A DNA stretch of 64,000 nucleotides. Source: Xylogone sp. PMI_703. Lineage: Eukaryota > Ascomycota > Leotiomycetes. The position numbers and the translations under genes are program-made. This document shows, piece by piece, positions 1 to 10,646 of this stretch. The stretch lies in the NCBI GenBank assembly GCA_021399445.1, contig JAJTUQ010000004.1:2976001-3040000 (forward strand), read 5' to 3'. A model generated the notes under the pieces. It saw only the letters and a list, made by a program, of their open reading frames with translations. It did not search any database and had not been told where the DNA came from. The stretch's first letter is position 1. Every line of letters starts with the position of its first letter.

Positions 1-119
1 GCTACTTATAAATGAGCTAGTAGAAACACTCTTACAACCAGATAGTTAGCGGGAAGGGTGTGGATTCAGGTCTTTCAAATCCACGGTGATGATAACCAAA
101 TCAGTATAGATTCATTTCT

Positions 120-1120
120 CTACATATTCCTTCCGCCAGTCACCATGATAACTTGACCGGTTATATAACTCGACAAAGGACTGGCAAGAGCTAGGATAGC
201 ACTAGCAGCTTCGGTAGCAGTACCCGGTCTTCTAAGGGGGATGTCCGCATGAGCATCAGCTTTCAAAGAGCCTTGACCCGTGGGTATTCCCAATGCAATC
301 TTCTCTCCATCTGGGGTCGTGACGAATGCACCCTTCTCCTTCGCTTGGGTCAATCGAGTCAAGATATGACCATAGGCGATCGAGTTACAGCGGACACCGA
401 ACTTGGGACCCCATTCTTTTGCAATGACTTTGGTGAGTCCATTGATTCCTGCTTTTGCCAGACCGTAGTTTGCCTGGCCAGCGTTACCGTGGACGCCAGA
501 AGTCGAAGAGATATTGATGATGGAGCGAGGCTCGCCATCAGTTACTCTGAAGTAAGGAGCAGCTTCTCGAACGAGCTTGAATGGTGCTGTATTATGTAGA
601 GCAATGATATTCTCCCATTGCCTATCAGTCATCTATAAAAGCCAAACGCGGCGCCATAGATCAGCATTCTCTCGCTCATAGGGATGATAATTCAAGTAAG
701 TTAGGTATTACCTTATGGATCACTCCATCCCAGGTATATCCGGCATTGTTAACAATGATGTGAATCTTTCCATTGCCGAATTCAGCCGCCTTCTTAACGA
801 GAGTTTTGATATATTCGGCGTCAAGCATGTCACCTGGAACCGCAAGTGCGCTGCCTCCAGACTGATTTATCTTGGCCGCGACCTCTTCCGCTTTCTCTTG
901 GGACGGAGTCAATATGATTTCACAATTAATAGGAACCAGCTTCTGGAATCTTACTCGCATCAATATCTGATACAATTACTTTTGCGCCTTCATTTGCAAA
1001 CAGTCGAGCGGCTTCAGCGCCAATTCCCTGACCAGAACCAGTGATTATGGCGACCTGACCATAGAGCAATCCCTTAGGATAGTTTAAGTGGCCGGCAATT
1101 TGGGCTACACGATCCGCCAT
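120..1120 (-). CDS. Short-chain dehydrogenase/reductase (FabG-like, NAD(P)-dependent)
   Basis: Three exons: 955-1120, 712-896 and 120-632, joined across introns of 58 and 79 nt with GT...AG ends. The product is 287 aa, a normal length for a classical SDR. The Rossmann cofactor loop TGSGQGIG lies at residues 27-34, the NNAG motif at 105-108, and the catalytic set is a Ser near 160 with Tyr173 and Lys177 (YGLAK). The aspartate after strand 2 (SDID) favours NAD(H) over NADP(H), which is inference. The family reduces 3-oxoacyl groups or oxidises secondary alcohols; the fold does not reveal the substrate. There is no signal peptide. It could serve as a 3-oxoacyl-ACP reductase-like or peroxisomal enzyme, but the C-terminus (GGRNM) is not a peroxisomal tripeptide. 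The start is the ATG that gives the full N-terminal strand. No neighbouring gene suggests a biosynthetic cluster. Confidence 0.9.
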
Positions 1121-1600
1121 CTTCTAGAATTCTGTAAGTATATATCAATGCCTGGGAGAGGAATGAGCGACGTTCGATTACACTTAGTCCAAAATATTGC
1201 CAGCCAGTTATATATCCTTCGGCGCAGAGCTTAAGGTGGAGTTAATACCTCGGTCGGCTGTTTTGGGTCAAGCTTACCGATTCTCCGCATTTATTCTAAG
1301 CCGAGAGAGGTATGAGAGCATAAGGCTGACTCGGAAGCAGCAATCTTTCTGGCAACTTTTAGTTACACTTATCCTCTAATTCTAGTTCTTTTTTATCTAT
1401 ATGAGTCCTTTCCGGGCCTAGTTTATGTCGCATCAAAGCCATAAGCTTTTCCCCCCATAAAGCCTATTCGCAGTGCCGGCGTTCCCAATTCTCCAGGGCA
1501 TACTTCCCGTACCACCTCGGTACCGAATTTGAGGCTCATCACAATCTATAATCCTTCATACATTATCCGTCAAATGTTATTTAATCCAACAGTTATAGCA
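1121..1600. other. Intergenic spacer between two minus-strand genes
   Basis: This spacer separates the start of the dehydrogenase from the stop of the PAQR-type membrane protein. It must hold the promoter of the former and the 3' end of the latter. I see only short chance ORFs, no tRNA and no obvious repeat. Confidence 0.6.
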
Positions 1601-2627
1601 TTAGCAAGAGAGTCCAGCAATCCCGTGTCGATAATCAAAAGCCTTCAGACACCCATAAAGATGGACGGTGGCTGCCGTGACAACAAGGATATGAAACCAT
1701 TGATGAGAGCTCCCCCAAATATCAAACGTTCCTGGAGAACTTCGTTCAGGCCACCGAGCCTAAATTATTAGTATCCCCATGCTGTATAATGACTCATACT
1801 GGATTCACTCACTGCATAAAGTCCTGCTCCGACTATATAAAGAGCTCCCTGCAACACAACCCATGAGAGTGCCATTCGTTCTTCCAGTTCCCGAATACTG
1901 TATAGACTTAGGCCATGGATAATAGGAAACACTGATGAAAGACCTAAACCGACAAACATTGCGGCACGATAAGGTCTGAAAGCCGGCCTCCTGAAGCGAT
2001 CAAAGATAGACACGACGATACATCCAATCCCAAGGGAACATATCTGGATATTTGAGCTCGCGATTCCAAATTATTTTAAGTTTCTAAACTTACCATTGTC
2101 CAATATAGCTTCTGTAGGTGCGGATGACAGTAGAAGCCGTAGTAAACAATAGGAATAAAACTCCCTGTAGTCAGAAACACGATTCCCATGTAATCCAACT
2201 TGTTACCAAATCTTGCAACAGCTGGAGAGTGATTTGATATAGCATGGTAGGTGGCAGACATGCCCATACAAAAGGCCGCACCAGCAAAGAAGCATGCAAA
2301 CGATAATATATCCGCTCGCGTTGCTGATCCATAGCGAGGTGTGATAACAGAATACACCCAATAGGTCCAGAAAACAAAAAGCAAAGACCCAAGAAGATGG
2401 GTGTAGATATTGACCGACTCATTGTGGAGGTAGCCAAGGCTAGCAAATGATCTCTTGAACGATCCTGAGGCTACTCGATAACCTGATCGAATGTAATGAT
2501 TATCCTGTTGCCATACTGGTAGATCATCCCAAAGAACTACAAGAGCGCGCTCCACGGTTTTTTCTAACTTCTTCGCATCCTCTAATATTATCTCAGCTAT
2601 GGATGGTCTTCTCTGCCTAGGAGGCAT
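1601..2627 (-). CDS. PAQR/haemolysin-III family membrane protein (Izh-like, adiponectin-receptor type)
   Basis: Three exons: 2094-2627, 1813-2043 and 1601-1759, with 50- and 53-nt introns. The product is 307 aa with seven hydrophobic segments after a charged N-terminal tail. The family's zinc-site residues are all present: His128 in SATYH at the end of TM2, Asp145 in KLDYMG, and an HxxxH pair at His274/His278 in the last helix (SSHQWFH). That final motif sits in the short third exon, so a model that stops at the in-frame TAA near 1768 loses it. PAQR proteins are linked to ceramidase-type lipid hydrolysis and, in yeast (Izh1-4), to zinc and sterol homeostasis; which role applies here is not visible. 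It is divergent from the gene starting at 2931 and shares a 303-bp promoter region with it. Confidence 0.9.
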
Positions 2628-2930
2628 GCTTATGAAGCCGAAGAGAACTGGGTTAAATGCAGACAGGGAGAATTTAACAATGCGAAATAGGTATCAAACA
2701 ACTCAAAGTAAACATTAATAAGGAGAATTAAGGAGATATCAAACCTAAAGCAAGAGAGATGGATACTTAATTTTTGTTGAGGAATGGACGCGCTGTAACT
2801 ACGATTGGCGGGGCTTCCCTGAGGCTACTGGTTACCCGGCTTCCGATGCCGACTAGTTTACGACCTCACATGTGAAAGAGACCTGGCATGTAACTATCTT
2901 GGCCACAAGCGCCATACCTTTGAACTCCTG
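2628..2930. promoter_or_regulatory. Divergent promoter region, PAQR gene and CSN8-domain gene
   Basis: This 303-bp spacer lies between two start codons facing away from each other, so both core promoters must lie here. The stretch is AT-rich near the PAQR start and more GC-rich near the other gene. I see no clear TATA box or recognisable operator. Confidence 0.5.
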
Positions 2931-3896
2931 ATGTCGAGGCGAGGAGGGCGAGGCGGCTCAGGAGCATGGGGCAGATTAAAACCCGTCAACCTCGATCCTC
3001 TTGAAGCTGTCGGCCTGCCGTCAAAGGGAGATAAGAGGTACGCATAATGCTGGCGTTACGATGTGCAAAGTGTTGGTTACTGATCGCTGATCAGACTTCT
3101 CAACTTCAAAGAGCAAGAGAAATATTATGGCAAGATCGTGGAACGTTATATGGCTTTCTGCTCCAGTGCTGGTCGCGGAGATGAACTTGCCCGAAGGTTC
3201 GCACAGTTGGAAATCTCGAATGAAGATGCCGGTAGAAATGCTCGGCAATCGCAGATAGTATCAAATTCTACAACGTTAGCGGACGTTGATGTGGATTCAG
3301 GCAGTCAAAAGGACCTGTCAGTCCTCATTATGGCTATGAGAAAACTACGAGAAGGAATCGTTGCCTCTAGTAGGATAGATAACTTCTCCATCCAGGCCTA
3401 CATTTTTTGTATTCGGTTTGCTATCCTGGCCAAACATATGGAATCATATCATCCGGCATTGCTTCATGTACTCAGGAAAATGCACATTATCAAGCCTCTT
3501 TCTACACCAGATCTACAGGAGCTAGTCGGTTATCTCATACTGGACCTTGCGTGTCGACAGAAAGATTTGTCGCAGGCCTATGCAATCAGACATCAGTACC
3601 AATTACACGATTCCAAAATCAATGACATTCTTCGATCTCTCTCTCATGGTAACTATATCTCTTTCTGGAGGGCGAAATTGGGCGTAGATGGACATAGGGC
3701 AAGGTTGATGGAGTTCGCGGAAGAAGATATGAGAGATCAAACGTTGAAATCTCTAGGCCGCAGTTATTTCACCATTGATTTACCGTTCCTTGAAAAGGCA
3801 ACCGGTTGCTCTTGGCGGGAACTTATCAAGGAGCACAATATAGGTTGGCAGCTGGAAGGTTCTAAGTTAACTATTCGAAAGCCCAAAGCAAAATAA
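2931..3896 (+). CDS. CSN8/PSMD8/EIF3K-domain protein, fungal, function unknown
   Basis: Two exons: 2931-3037 and 3095-3896, with a 57-nt intron. The product is 302 aa. It opens with an Arg/Gly-rich stretch (MSRRGGRGGSGAWG), then helices forming a PCI-like CSN8/PSMD8/EIF3K fold in the second half (around residues 130-300), ending with FTIDLPFLEKATG...WQLEGSKLTIRKPK, which resembles the winged-helix end of PCI proteins. Proteins with this fold are subunits of the COP9 signalosome, the 26S proteasome lid and eIF3, or associate with mRNA-export factors of the SAC3/GANP kind. The RGG-like head suggests RNA contact (inference). It does not look like canonical Rpn12, Csn8 or eIF3k to me. The exon 1 start is the first ATG that joins in frame to the conserved part. 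Confidence 0.68.
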
Positions 3897-6800
3897 AAAG
3901 AGTCAGGTATATAGAAAGAAGTCACAGACGCAGCGTCCTCATCGTTCACAGCTATCCAATGCCCTTTTAGGGAGTACAACCGTGGTGATAGTGTAGTAAC
4001 TTGAGCAGATTCCGAGGAAAGGTTGCGAAGAGAAGAGGCCATTCTCCTGCGGGATATTCAGATCAAGAGGGATAAAGAGTAGGACGACGATGCAGACCGG
4101 AAGTTAGCGGGAGGAGCAACACTGTAGGGCCTTTTCATGATCCCACAGTAATTGACCTCCGCTTAGTTTTAGTTAGGTGATACTGGGAGGCATCGAGAGT
4201 GACAGTTCAGTCAAATACACTATACAATTACCCAAATCTAGGCTTCTGCATGCTTAATTGAAAATGGGACTACTATTAAGCCGATCCAGAATACTATCAA
4301 ATTTAACCGCGAAGAAATGCTATGACCCTTGCGAAAGTACGGTAACAAGACTAGGAACCTCTGCATCCATAACGGCACAGTATGGCAAGAAATCAGCCTA
4401 CATACTCATGTCATCGCTCATGCTTAGAACAATGATAATTCAAGAAGCCTACTAACTCGTTCCCTATGAGTAAGCTCTCTGAATAGAAACCTAAAAGTTT
4501 CCTGGATATGGTCATAGTACTAAGCCTCGCTTCTACATGTCTGATATTATTTATAGAAATGTCAATTACAAGTAGACGATGGAATTCTAAACTTAAAAAT
4601 ACTGCGCTGAGAATTGGGGTCGTGTTTCAAAACAGAAATGCACCGTTACGGACGTATCTCCTCACATTACTACTATGCATACTTTTTTGAGGCTTGATCC
4701 TACTGCGATGCTGTTGTTAGGTGCGGTTGAAACTTGCGAACCAGCCAGTTACCTTCCGCCGCTGCACCCTCGGCCCGGCATCATATGGAGAGTGAGATGT
4801 GCCGTTATAGGCAGGTTGATGAATCCGCCTTGGTACATGCGGCAATGCTGCTCCTTGCGCGCCGTCCTTAATGATCCTTCGTGGTCAGCCAAGCTTAGCA
4901 AAGCAGACCTTCGATATCTAGTCTAGTGTAAGAGAAGGAAGAACGCAGCCCGAATGGAGAGCCCCGCGCCAAATACCCTAATAAGAAGGAGATAACGATG
5001 ATTGAACTTTAGTAGCCACACAATGGGAAAATATGACTGTGAATAACCCAGCAATCTGGGACTTGGGCCGTTAGCTACGCCCCGTCTTACCCAATGATTC
5101 CAACAGTCAGGGATCATATTGTTTTGAATAGAGTGAAGTAGAGTCAACAGCGGCAAGCCCGCTCAAGGCTCAGCGGACTGAACATCTTCGACCTTGCTCA
5201 GGATGGTCATACTCAGCCGTGAATGTCACTCTGCCTAAAATATTCGAGATCTTTCGGCAAGACAGCCGAAAGTTGCATCTCTCGGCGGTCAGCTCGATCA
5301 TGCAACTTCATGACCTCACTTGAACATACAGAAGACATTGTGTGACTGTTTCCCTCGTGGCTCAGAATGTCCGTGGCGGCTACCGCGCGGTTAGGATTAT
5401 TGAAATGTATGCAGGATTGCGGCAAAAGAAAGTGATTCCAAACAACATACAGATGCCGTCTAAAAACCCAAGAAAACAAAAAATGGCCGAGAAAATAGCA
5501 AAATAATAATAGAACTTACTCTCATGATGTCTTGCCGTAGAATAGAGATATGAGAGAGGCACGACATAGACTTACTATTTGCAAACCTTTCCAAGAGGGG
5601 AACGGAAGGTTTCACGAAGCGCCCTATGAGAATCAATTTCCGATTCCAACGATTCTCCTCCCCCAGAAAAGCCATGACCACTACCAGGAAGTCTATTTCC
5701 AGCAGCAGATCGCAGCAGAGCTCCACGGACCCCCCGAGGGAATGACTGGCAGCCGCCACATGCAGGTTTGACCTTCCTCAGACTTTGACAGGCATGCTCC
5801 CGTCTGAGTAACGGTATATCCTCATGCCGCTGAGTGCTTTTGGGGGGACCTTGCTCTCGCATATCTCCGGTGCTTGAGCAATTGTGCAAGGAGGATAATT
5901 ACTTTGCGACCTCCAAGCGCCGTACTTTTTTCCGGCAGCATGGGAGTTATGTGATCTTGAAATAGCAACTGAGAACACGCAGCGCATAGTGACAAAATGA
6001 AGGAGCACGGGAGATAATGAGAAATTGTCAGATACAGAACGGGAGATAACATCGTTACCTTGTCCACAAGACCTTGAGCTGTGACCAGAGGCCACAGATG
6101 AGGCCTTGCACACGTATTTCAATGTAGAGAATCTAGAAGTTGGTGGGGTAGACCCAGCGCTTCGAGAATTTGAACCATTCTGCTTGCACCGGAGCGGAGA
6201 TGTCACATGTTTATATTTGGTACCGACACAAAGTAACCACAGGCTACTGAAACCTTGATCTGTTGGCGACCCTACAGCGTCTACACGTATTTGCTCTAGT
6301 GAAAGGGTCACGTTTTCTGCGGCCTTTGCAACATCAAACAGCGCTTGAACGGCTGGACCTTTGCTTGCGGACTTCTATTGGCCTGCGCCATCTGTTATGG
6401 AGGCACCGGTCTAGAACTTACAACCGTCTCCATCACTTCTCCTGGTAATTAGAGGTAATTGGAACCACCTGTTTCTTAATCATACCGAAAAATATCACGG
6501 CAACATTGAAACACTGACCGAAAAACACCCAAACCCGCTGATCCATCGGCCTAAGATAATACTTCACCAACCTAGGACTGCAGTAATCGGGTCGGCTGGG
6601 TCTAGAAAACGGGGCAAAAAAGGCTGGAACTTTCTCAGACCTTTGGTTCGCTCCTCGGTTCGCTGCTGTTCGCGATGCCAGTTGTAAGGCCGATGTCCAA
6701 TTATAGAGAACCATCTGTACCTTACAGCAATACCACAGTAGTAACCAAACTGTGAGAGTGTTTTTTACACGCATGCAAGCGAAGAGGCAAAAAGAAACCC

Positions 6801-8420
6801 CGTCTCCATCACCTGACAAAAGTAGATAAGGGCAGATCGAAAATGCTACCTACGTTCCAATCTTGCAAGCGAGTTTCAAACGGTGAAGGCAAAAAGTGTG
6901 AGTTGTAAAGCCACTGCGGCATGCTTAGTGGTTACAGCGCATCTCGAGGGAGCTAGCCAATTCAGCTCTTACCCCAGATTTCCCGCCTCTTCAGGCGTAA
7001 GATACTACCGCGCCGTAGGATCGTGAGAAAAAGGAAGAAGAAAAAAAAAGCCTCAATCATCACAAAAACGAAAAGGCTCCATAAGCACTAACCTATCCAT
7101 TGGAACAGTACAGCATAGCGGTACGGTATCCAGACGCATGCAGCAATATGAACAAGGCAGCAGGCAAGGCAAGGCAAGGTCCGTACCTGACTTGACTGCG
7201 GATACCGCGTCTGGTAACAGTACAGCACTCAGTTCTCACATTCGTGCCTAGGCCCAGACGACCAGTTCATCAAGTTTGCCCCCCATACGCTGTAACTATA
7301 AACTGTAAGCTGTGCATCTCTGATTCCCCCGCGCGGTCGCAAAGCGAGCAAGCAGTAAGATGGCACCTCATAGGTTCTTCGGAGAGCGGCAAGATGCAAA
7401 CAAAAAGCTGACATTCCCGCATAAAGCACGGTTTCTGGGCTCCTCTAGCTGCTCTTAGTAAGATAGAGTGAGATTTGCGAGATTTATGGGATATGTGCAG
7501 TGATCCGACTGGTTACGTGTGTTTTGGGGGAAGGGGCAGGATTTCAATGGGCTGGCATATTTTTTAGACGGGATCTTGGGTATATGCGGTGAGACGGTGC
7601 AGGACAGTAAGGCGGGTAGTCAGAAAACCCTCGATTCGAGTGGATGTGGATGTGGGTGGTACTGCATTGAGCAGATGGGGAGGGCAGCTTTCTCTGGGTC
7701 TCTGCAACTCTGCAAGAGGTGAGCAATGCTCGAGTGGTTTATCAAATCAATAACGGCGCCTTCCGGAGGGCATGAATTACGCCAAATGGAACCGTGATGG
7801 ATATCGAAAGCTGCAATCACGAAGATGTGAATCGACAAGAGTCTGGATTGCTTTTCGCTTAAAGGTGTGTGCCTCTCATTGGGCGATAATTTAAGCCCAA
7901 AAAAATTGGGGCTCTTCCTCCTAAAACCACCGTTCCCTTAACTGTCCTTGGTATCGGGAAAATGACAGTTGTACAGTACTGTTACTGACGATGGTACTCT
8001 TTCGGATGCCAGGCTGTCAACACACAGCGAATCTTCGACCCAAAACAGAACCAGTGGGCTAAATCTGGCATCCCATCATACGTGGTAAGATTACTTTTTC
8101 TCTTTGGACAGTAACCGTAACCGTACTTTAGCAATCGTTCCAATGAGAGAAGAAGTGGATTTTCTTTTTTCCCTCTTTCTTTTTCTTCTACAGGTGTACC
8201 ATTTTGTGGATATGCCAGGAAGTCAAAAAAGAGAACCAAGAAGTAACCACGGACCGTCAATATTCCCACAGGCCCCAATTTTTTATTGCAGTCCAATAGT
8301 AAGTGGGGTTCCAAAAAGGGATTAAGCGACATGAGATTGCTTTCGACAACCATTCAATGAAACCAAACTTGGACCTTGAGATAGACGAGTTTTGACAACA
8401 GAACAGAAAAGTAAAATTAC
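3897..8420. other. Gene-poor region without a supportable intact gene
   Basis: Open frames here are short and overlap on both strands. The most gene-like part is on the minus strand between about 6440 and 5213. There an ATG at 6434 could splice over a 47-nt GTAAGT...TAG intron into a good open stretch, and an open stretch at 5213-5479 also reads like protein. The frames between them cannot be joined without stops, so I do not call a gene; a decayed one is possible. An AAGGC/GCAAG micro-repeat sits near 7165-7180. GTACNGTAC-like words recur. Confidence 0.5.
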
Positions 8421-10535
8421 AGCAAAATGGGGCTGTCGACGAACCCACCGTGAACTACGGTTACATTTGTGGAAATTTTTTTGGGGGAGATTATTAGATT
8501 TTTCTTTGCTGGACTAGACTGGTCCAGAATGAGGAGTACTTCTCTCTAACAGTTCCTTTTGGGCTTTCTGGCTCGCTCGGCTTGTCATGCTGTGTTGTCC
8601 TGATGTGGATATACAGTAAGAAAAGTTGATACGTTTTCTCGATGATCACCCATCGATTTGCTTGGTCTGTAACAGTACAGTTATCTCTCATAACTTGGGC
8701 CGAATGTTGGTCGTGTACTGTTGCAAAATGCTACCTATCATGTCGAAGGGGGCGTTTCGATATCATATCTAGATCAGGACCGTTGGAGTATCTGCAGACC
8801 ACCCAGTACATGAGGCCAGATGTAGCGGTGAGATGTCAGGGACCGTTTCGCATCCATCTCGACCTGGCTCTCGAACGAGGCAGATCGATCTTTCACTTGA
8901 CTTTGACTTTACTGCTGTCTCATCAGCCGCTTGTCCACGCGTTCTACCAGCTGAGCAGGCGTCTATTATGCCGTAGTTCTACGTCAAATTAATGCTCTTT
9001 AATTTTAGATTTCGAGGGCTGGTGTCGGAGACGACGAAGTCTTGGAGATGGCTTCAGCAAAGGCTTGAAGGATTGCCGATGGTGAGGAATAGTGATTACA
9101 GCATTGACACAGGTGAGCTTGAAGGAGAGTAGAAGCTGCCACCACTCGTAAGCTGGACATAGGTAACGGCTCACCTCGGGTTCGGTATGGCCGGCTTCAT
9201 TGTTGTTGGGGGAAGGCAGACCGACGCAGTCTTCTTCCCTTTGCCATTACGTCCGTAGTATCCAGTTCAGCACAATAGTTATTCCCGCCGTTGTGTATGC
9301 GGAAACGGTATGGGTTAGATGCAGCTTGTGCAGCGAGGCTGTGGGTGAAAACTTGCGCGGTCACCCGTCGCAAGCCCTCCAGGCAGACCATCGTGGCCAA
9401 TGACGAGGTGTTTGCTGATTTCGATGGTGGCGAATATGCGCCAGACCGCAAACGGGTGTGGCTGGAGCGGCTAGCACCGAAGTGCGGCTAGCCTCGTAGC
9501 CTTGGAGTGTCACTGCCCGCCTTATTTCGCCTTCCCCCAAACTAAAACTTCCCACTGCAGCGTCACGGAATCTCCATTCCTGCACGCAAGTCCTGCCCGT
9601 TCACCCATCCCCATGACCATCCCAGACCACACCGTGTGCACGCCTCATTTCGCAAGTCGCACCCCTGGCTCCAGTTTAAGATTGGTTCTACTCCAGGCTA
9701 ATGCACGTCGAGGCGCTTCCATCACACATTGATGATGCACCAGGCCCCGCCGCCAAGGTTCCATTCATCGTGGACGATCCACGAGCAGCCTCACATTCGG
9801 GCATCGTCCTGGTCCTTGCCAATGTCAGGCGTCACGGTCCAGAAACACACTTGGATCAGCGGTGATTCGCTCGGCTGAGATTAACTGGAGGAGTGGAGAC
9901 TTCGAGAAGGCCACCCAACCGTCGCCCAGTGGAGCCGGTCCTGGCGGTCGGGCGCAGGAAAGAGCTGCACAGCCAATGACGCTGATGAATCATCCAGCCA
10001 TGGAACCCCCGGAAACGCAAATGCGAAAGGAAGAGGAACTAGCTCAGGGAGCTTCGGAGATTGGCTCTCAGCCCACGGTGATCCTAACCCTCTTCGCTCG
10101 TTGAGGCCATGACACATCACGCTGCAGCATTCTTGTTCTTAGAGAGCATATCGAAATCATATCGATGCCTTCTCTGGCTGGACCAGACGATCTGCAGCTC
10201 CTCTGCATCTGGATAAACACCCGAGACAGCCGCTGATGATTGGATAACGAAAGGAAACGGCTGGAAGCCCTTTGTACGAGGCATAAACCGAGTTAGAGCC
10301 ATGAGATCCCCTGGCCAATCAGGGCGGTGCTAAAAACGGATACTGAAGGTCCCGGGAACGGCTGCGATCCCAGCGCCGTCAGAAAAGAAAACAACAATAC
10401 GCTAAACAACCAGAGGGCATTGATCACCGGGAGACCCACGAGGCAGAGCTCGCTTGGGATGGTGGGGTTTTCAAGTACTGTAGATTGTGGTCATCATGGT
10501 TATTTTTCGTATGATGGTGAGGATGGCAGATGGAT
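8421..10535. other. Intergenic region, nothing recognised
   Basis: Only overlapping short ORFs on both strands, none with a recognisable domain or convincing splice structure. A stretch at about 8830-8970 (minus) has weak A-box-like and B-box-like words but does not fold as a tRNA. Confidence 0.5.
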
Positions 10536-10646
10536 CACGGCTCGCGGTGGACAAAATAATTGGCACAGTGGTACCTAATAGGCCACTGCGCTTTGGTGCG
10601 AGATTATGTAATACTGTGCCAACTATTTTGTCCACCGCGAGCACGG
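10536..10646. mobile_element. Short hairpin (MITE-like) element with 29-bp terminal inverted repeats
   Basis: Two 29-bp arms, 10541-10569 and 10613-10641, are inverted repeats of each other with a single mismatch. Each outer end begins CTCGCGGTGGACAAAATA, and the arms are separated by 43 bp. The element is flanked on both sides by the direct repeat CACGG (10536-10540 and 10642-10646), as expected of a 5-bp target-site duplication. Total element length is 101 bp and there is no coding capacity. The arm sequence (GTGGACAAAATAATTGGCAC) resembles inner parts of Tc1/mariner-type terminal repeats, but those duplicate TA, so the superfamily is unsettled. A foldback of other origin is possible. No second copy was noticed in the window. 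Confidence 0.7.

Noticed and set aside
3764..4042. 92-codon minus-strand ORF overlapping the 3' end of the CSN8-domain gene
   Set aside because: Antisense to a well-supported exon for part of its length and without a recognisable domain.
8830..8970. tRNA-like words on the minus strand (GCTCAGCTGGTAGAA and GTTCGAGAGCC)
   Set aside because: No seven-base acceptor pairing, a poor D-stem and no proper anticodon arm. The A-box mismatches the consensus.
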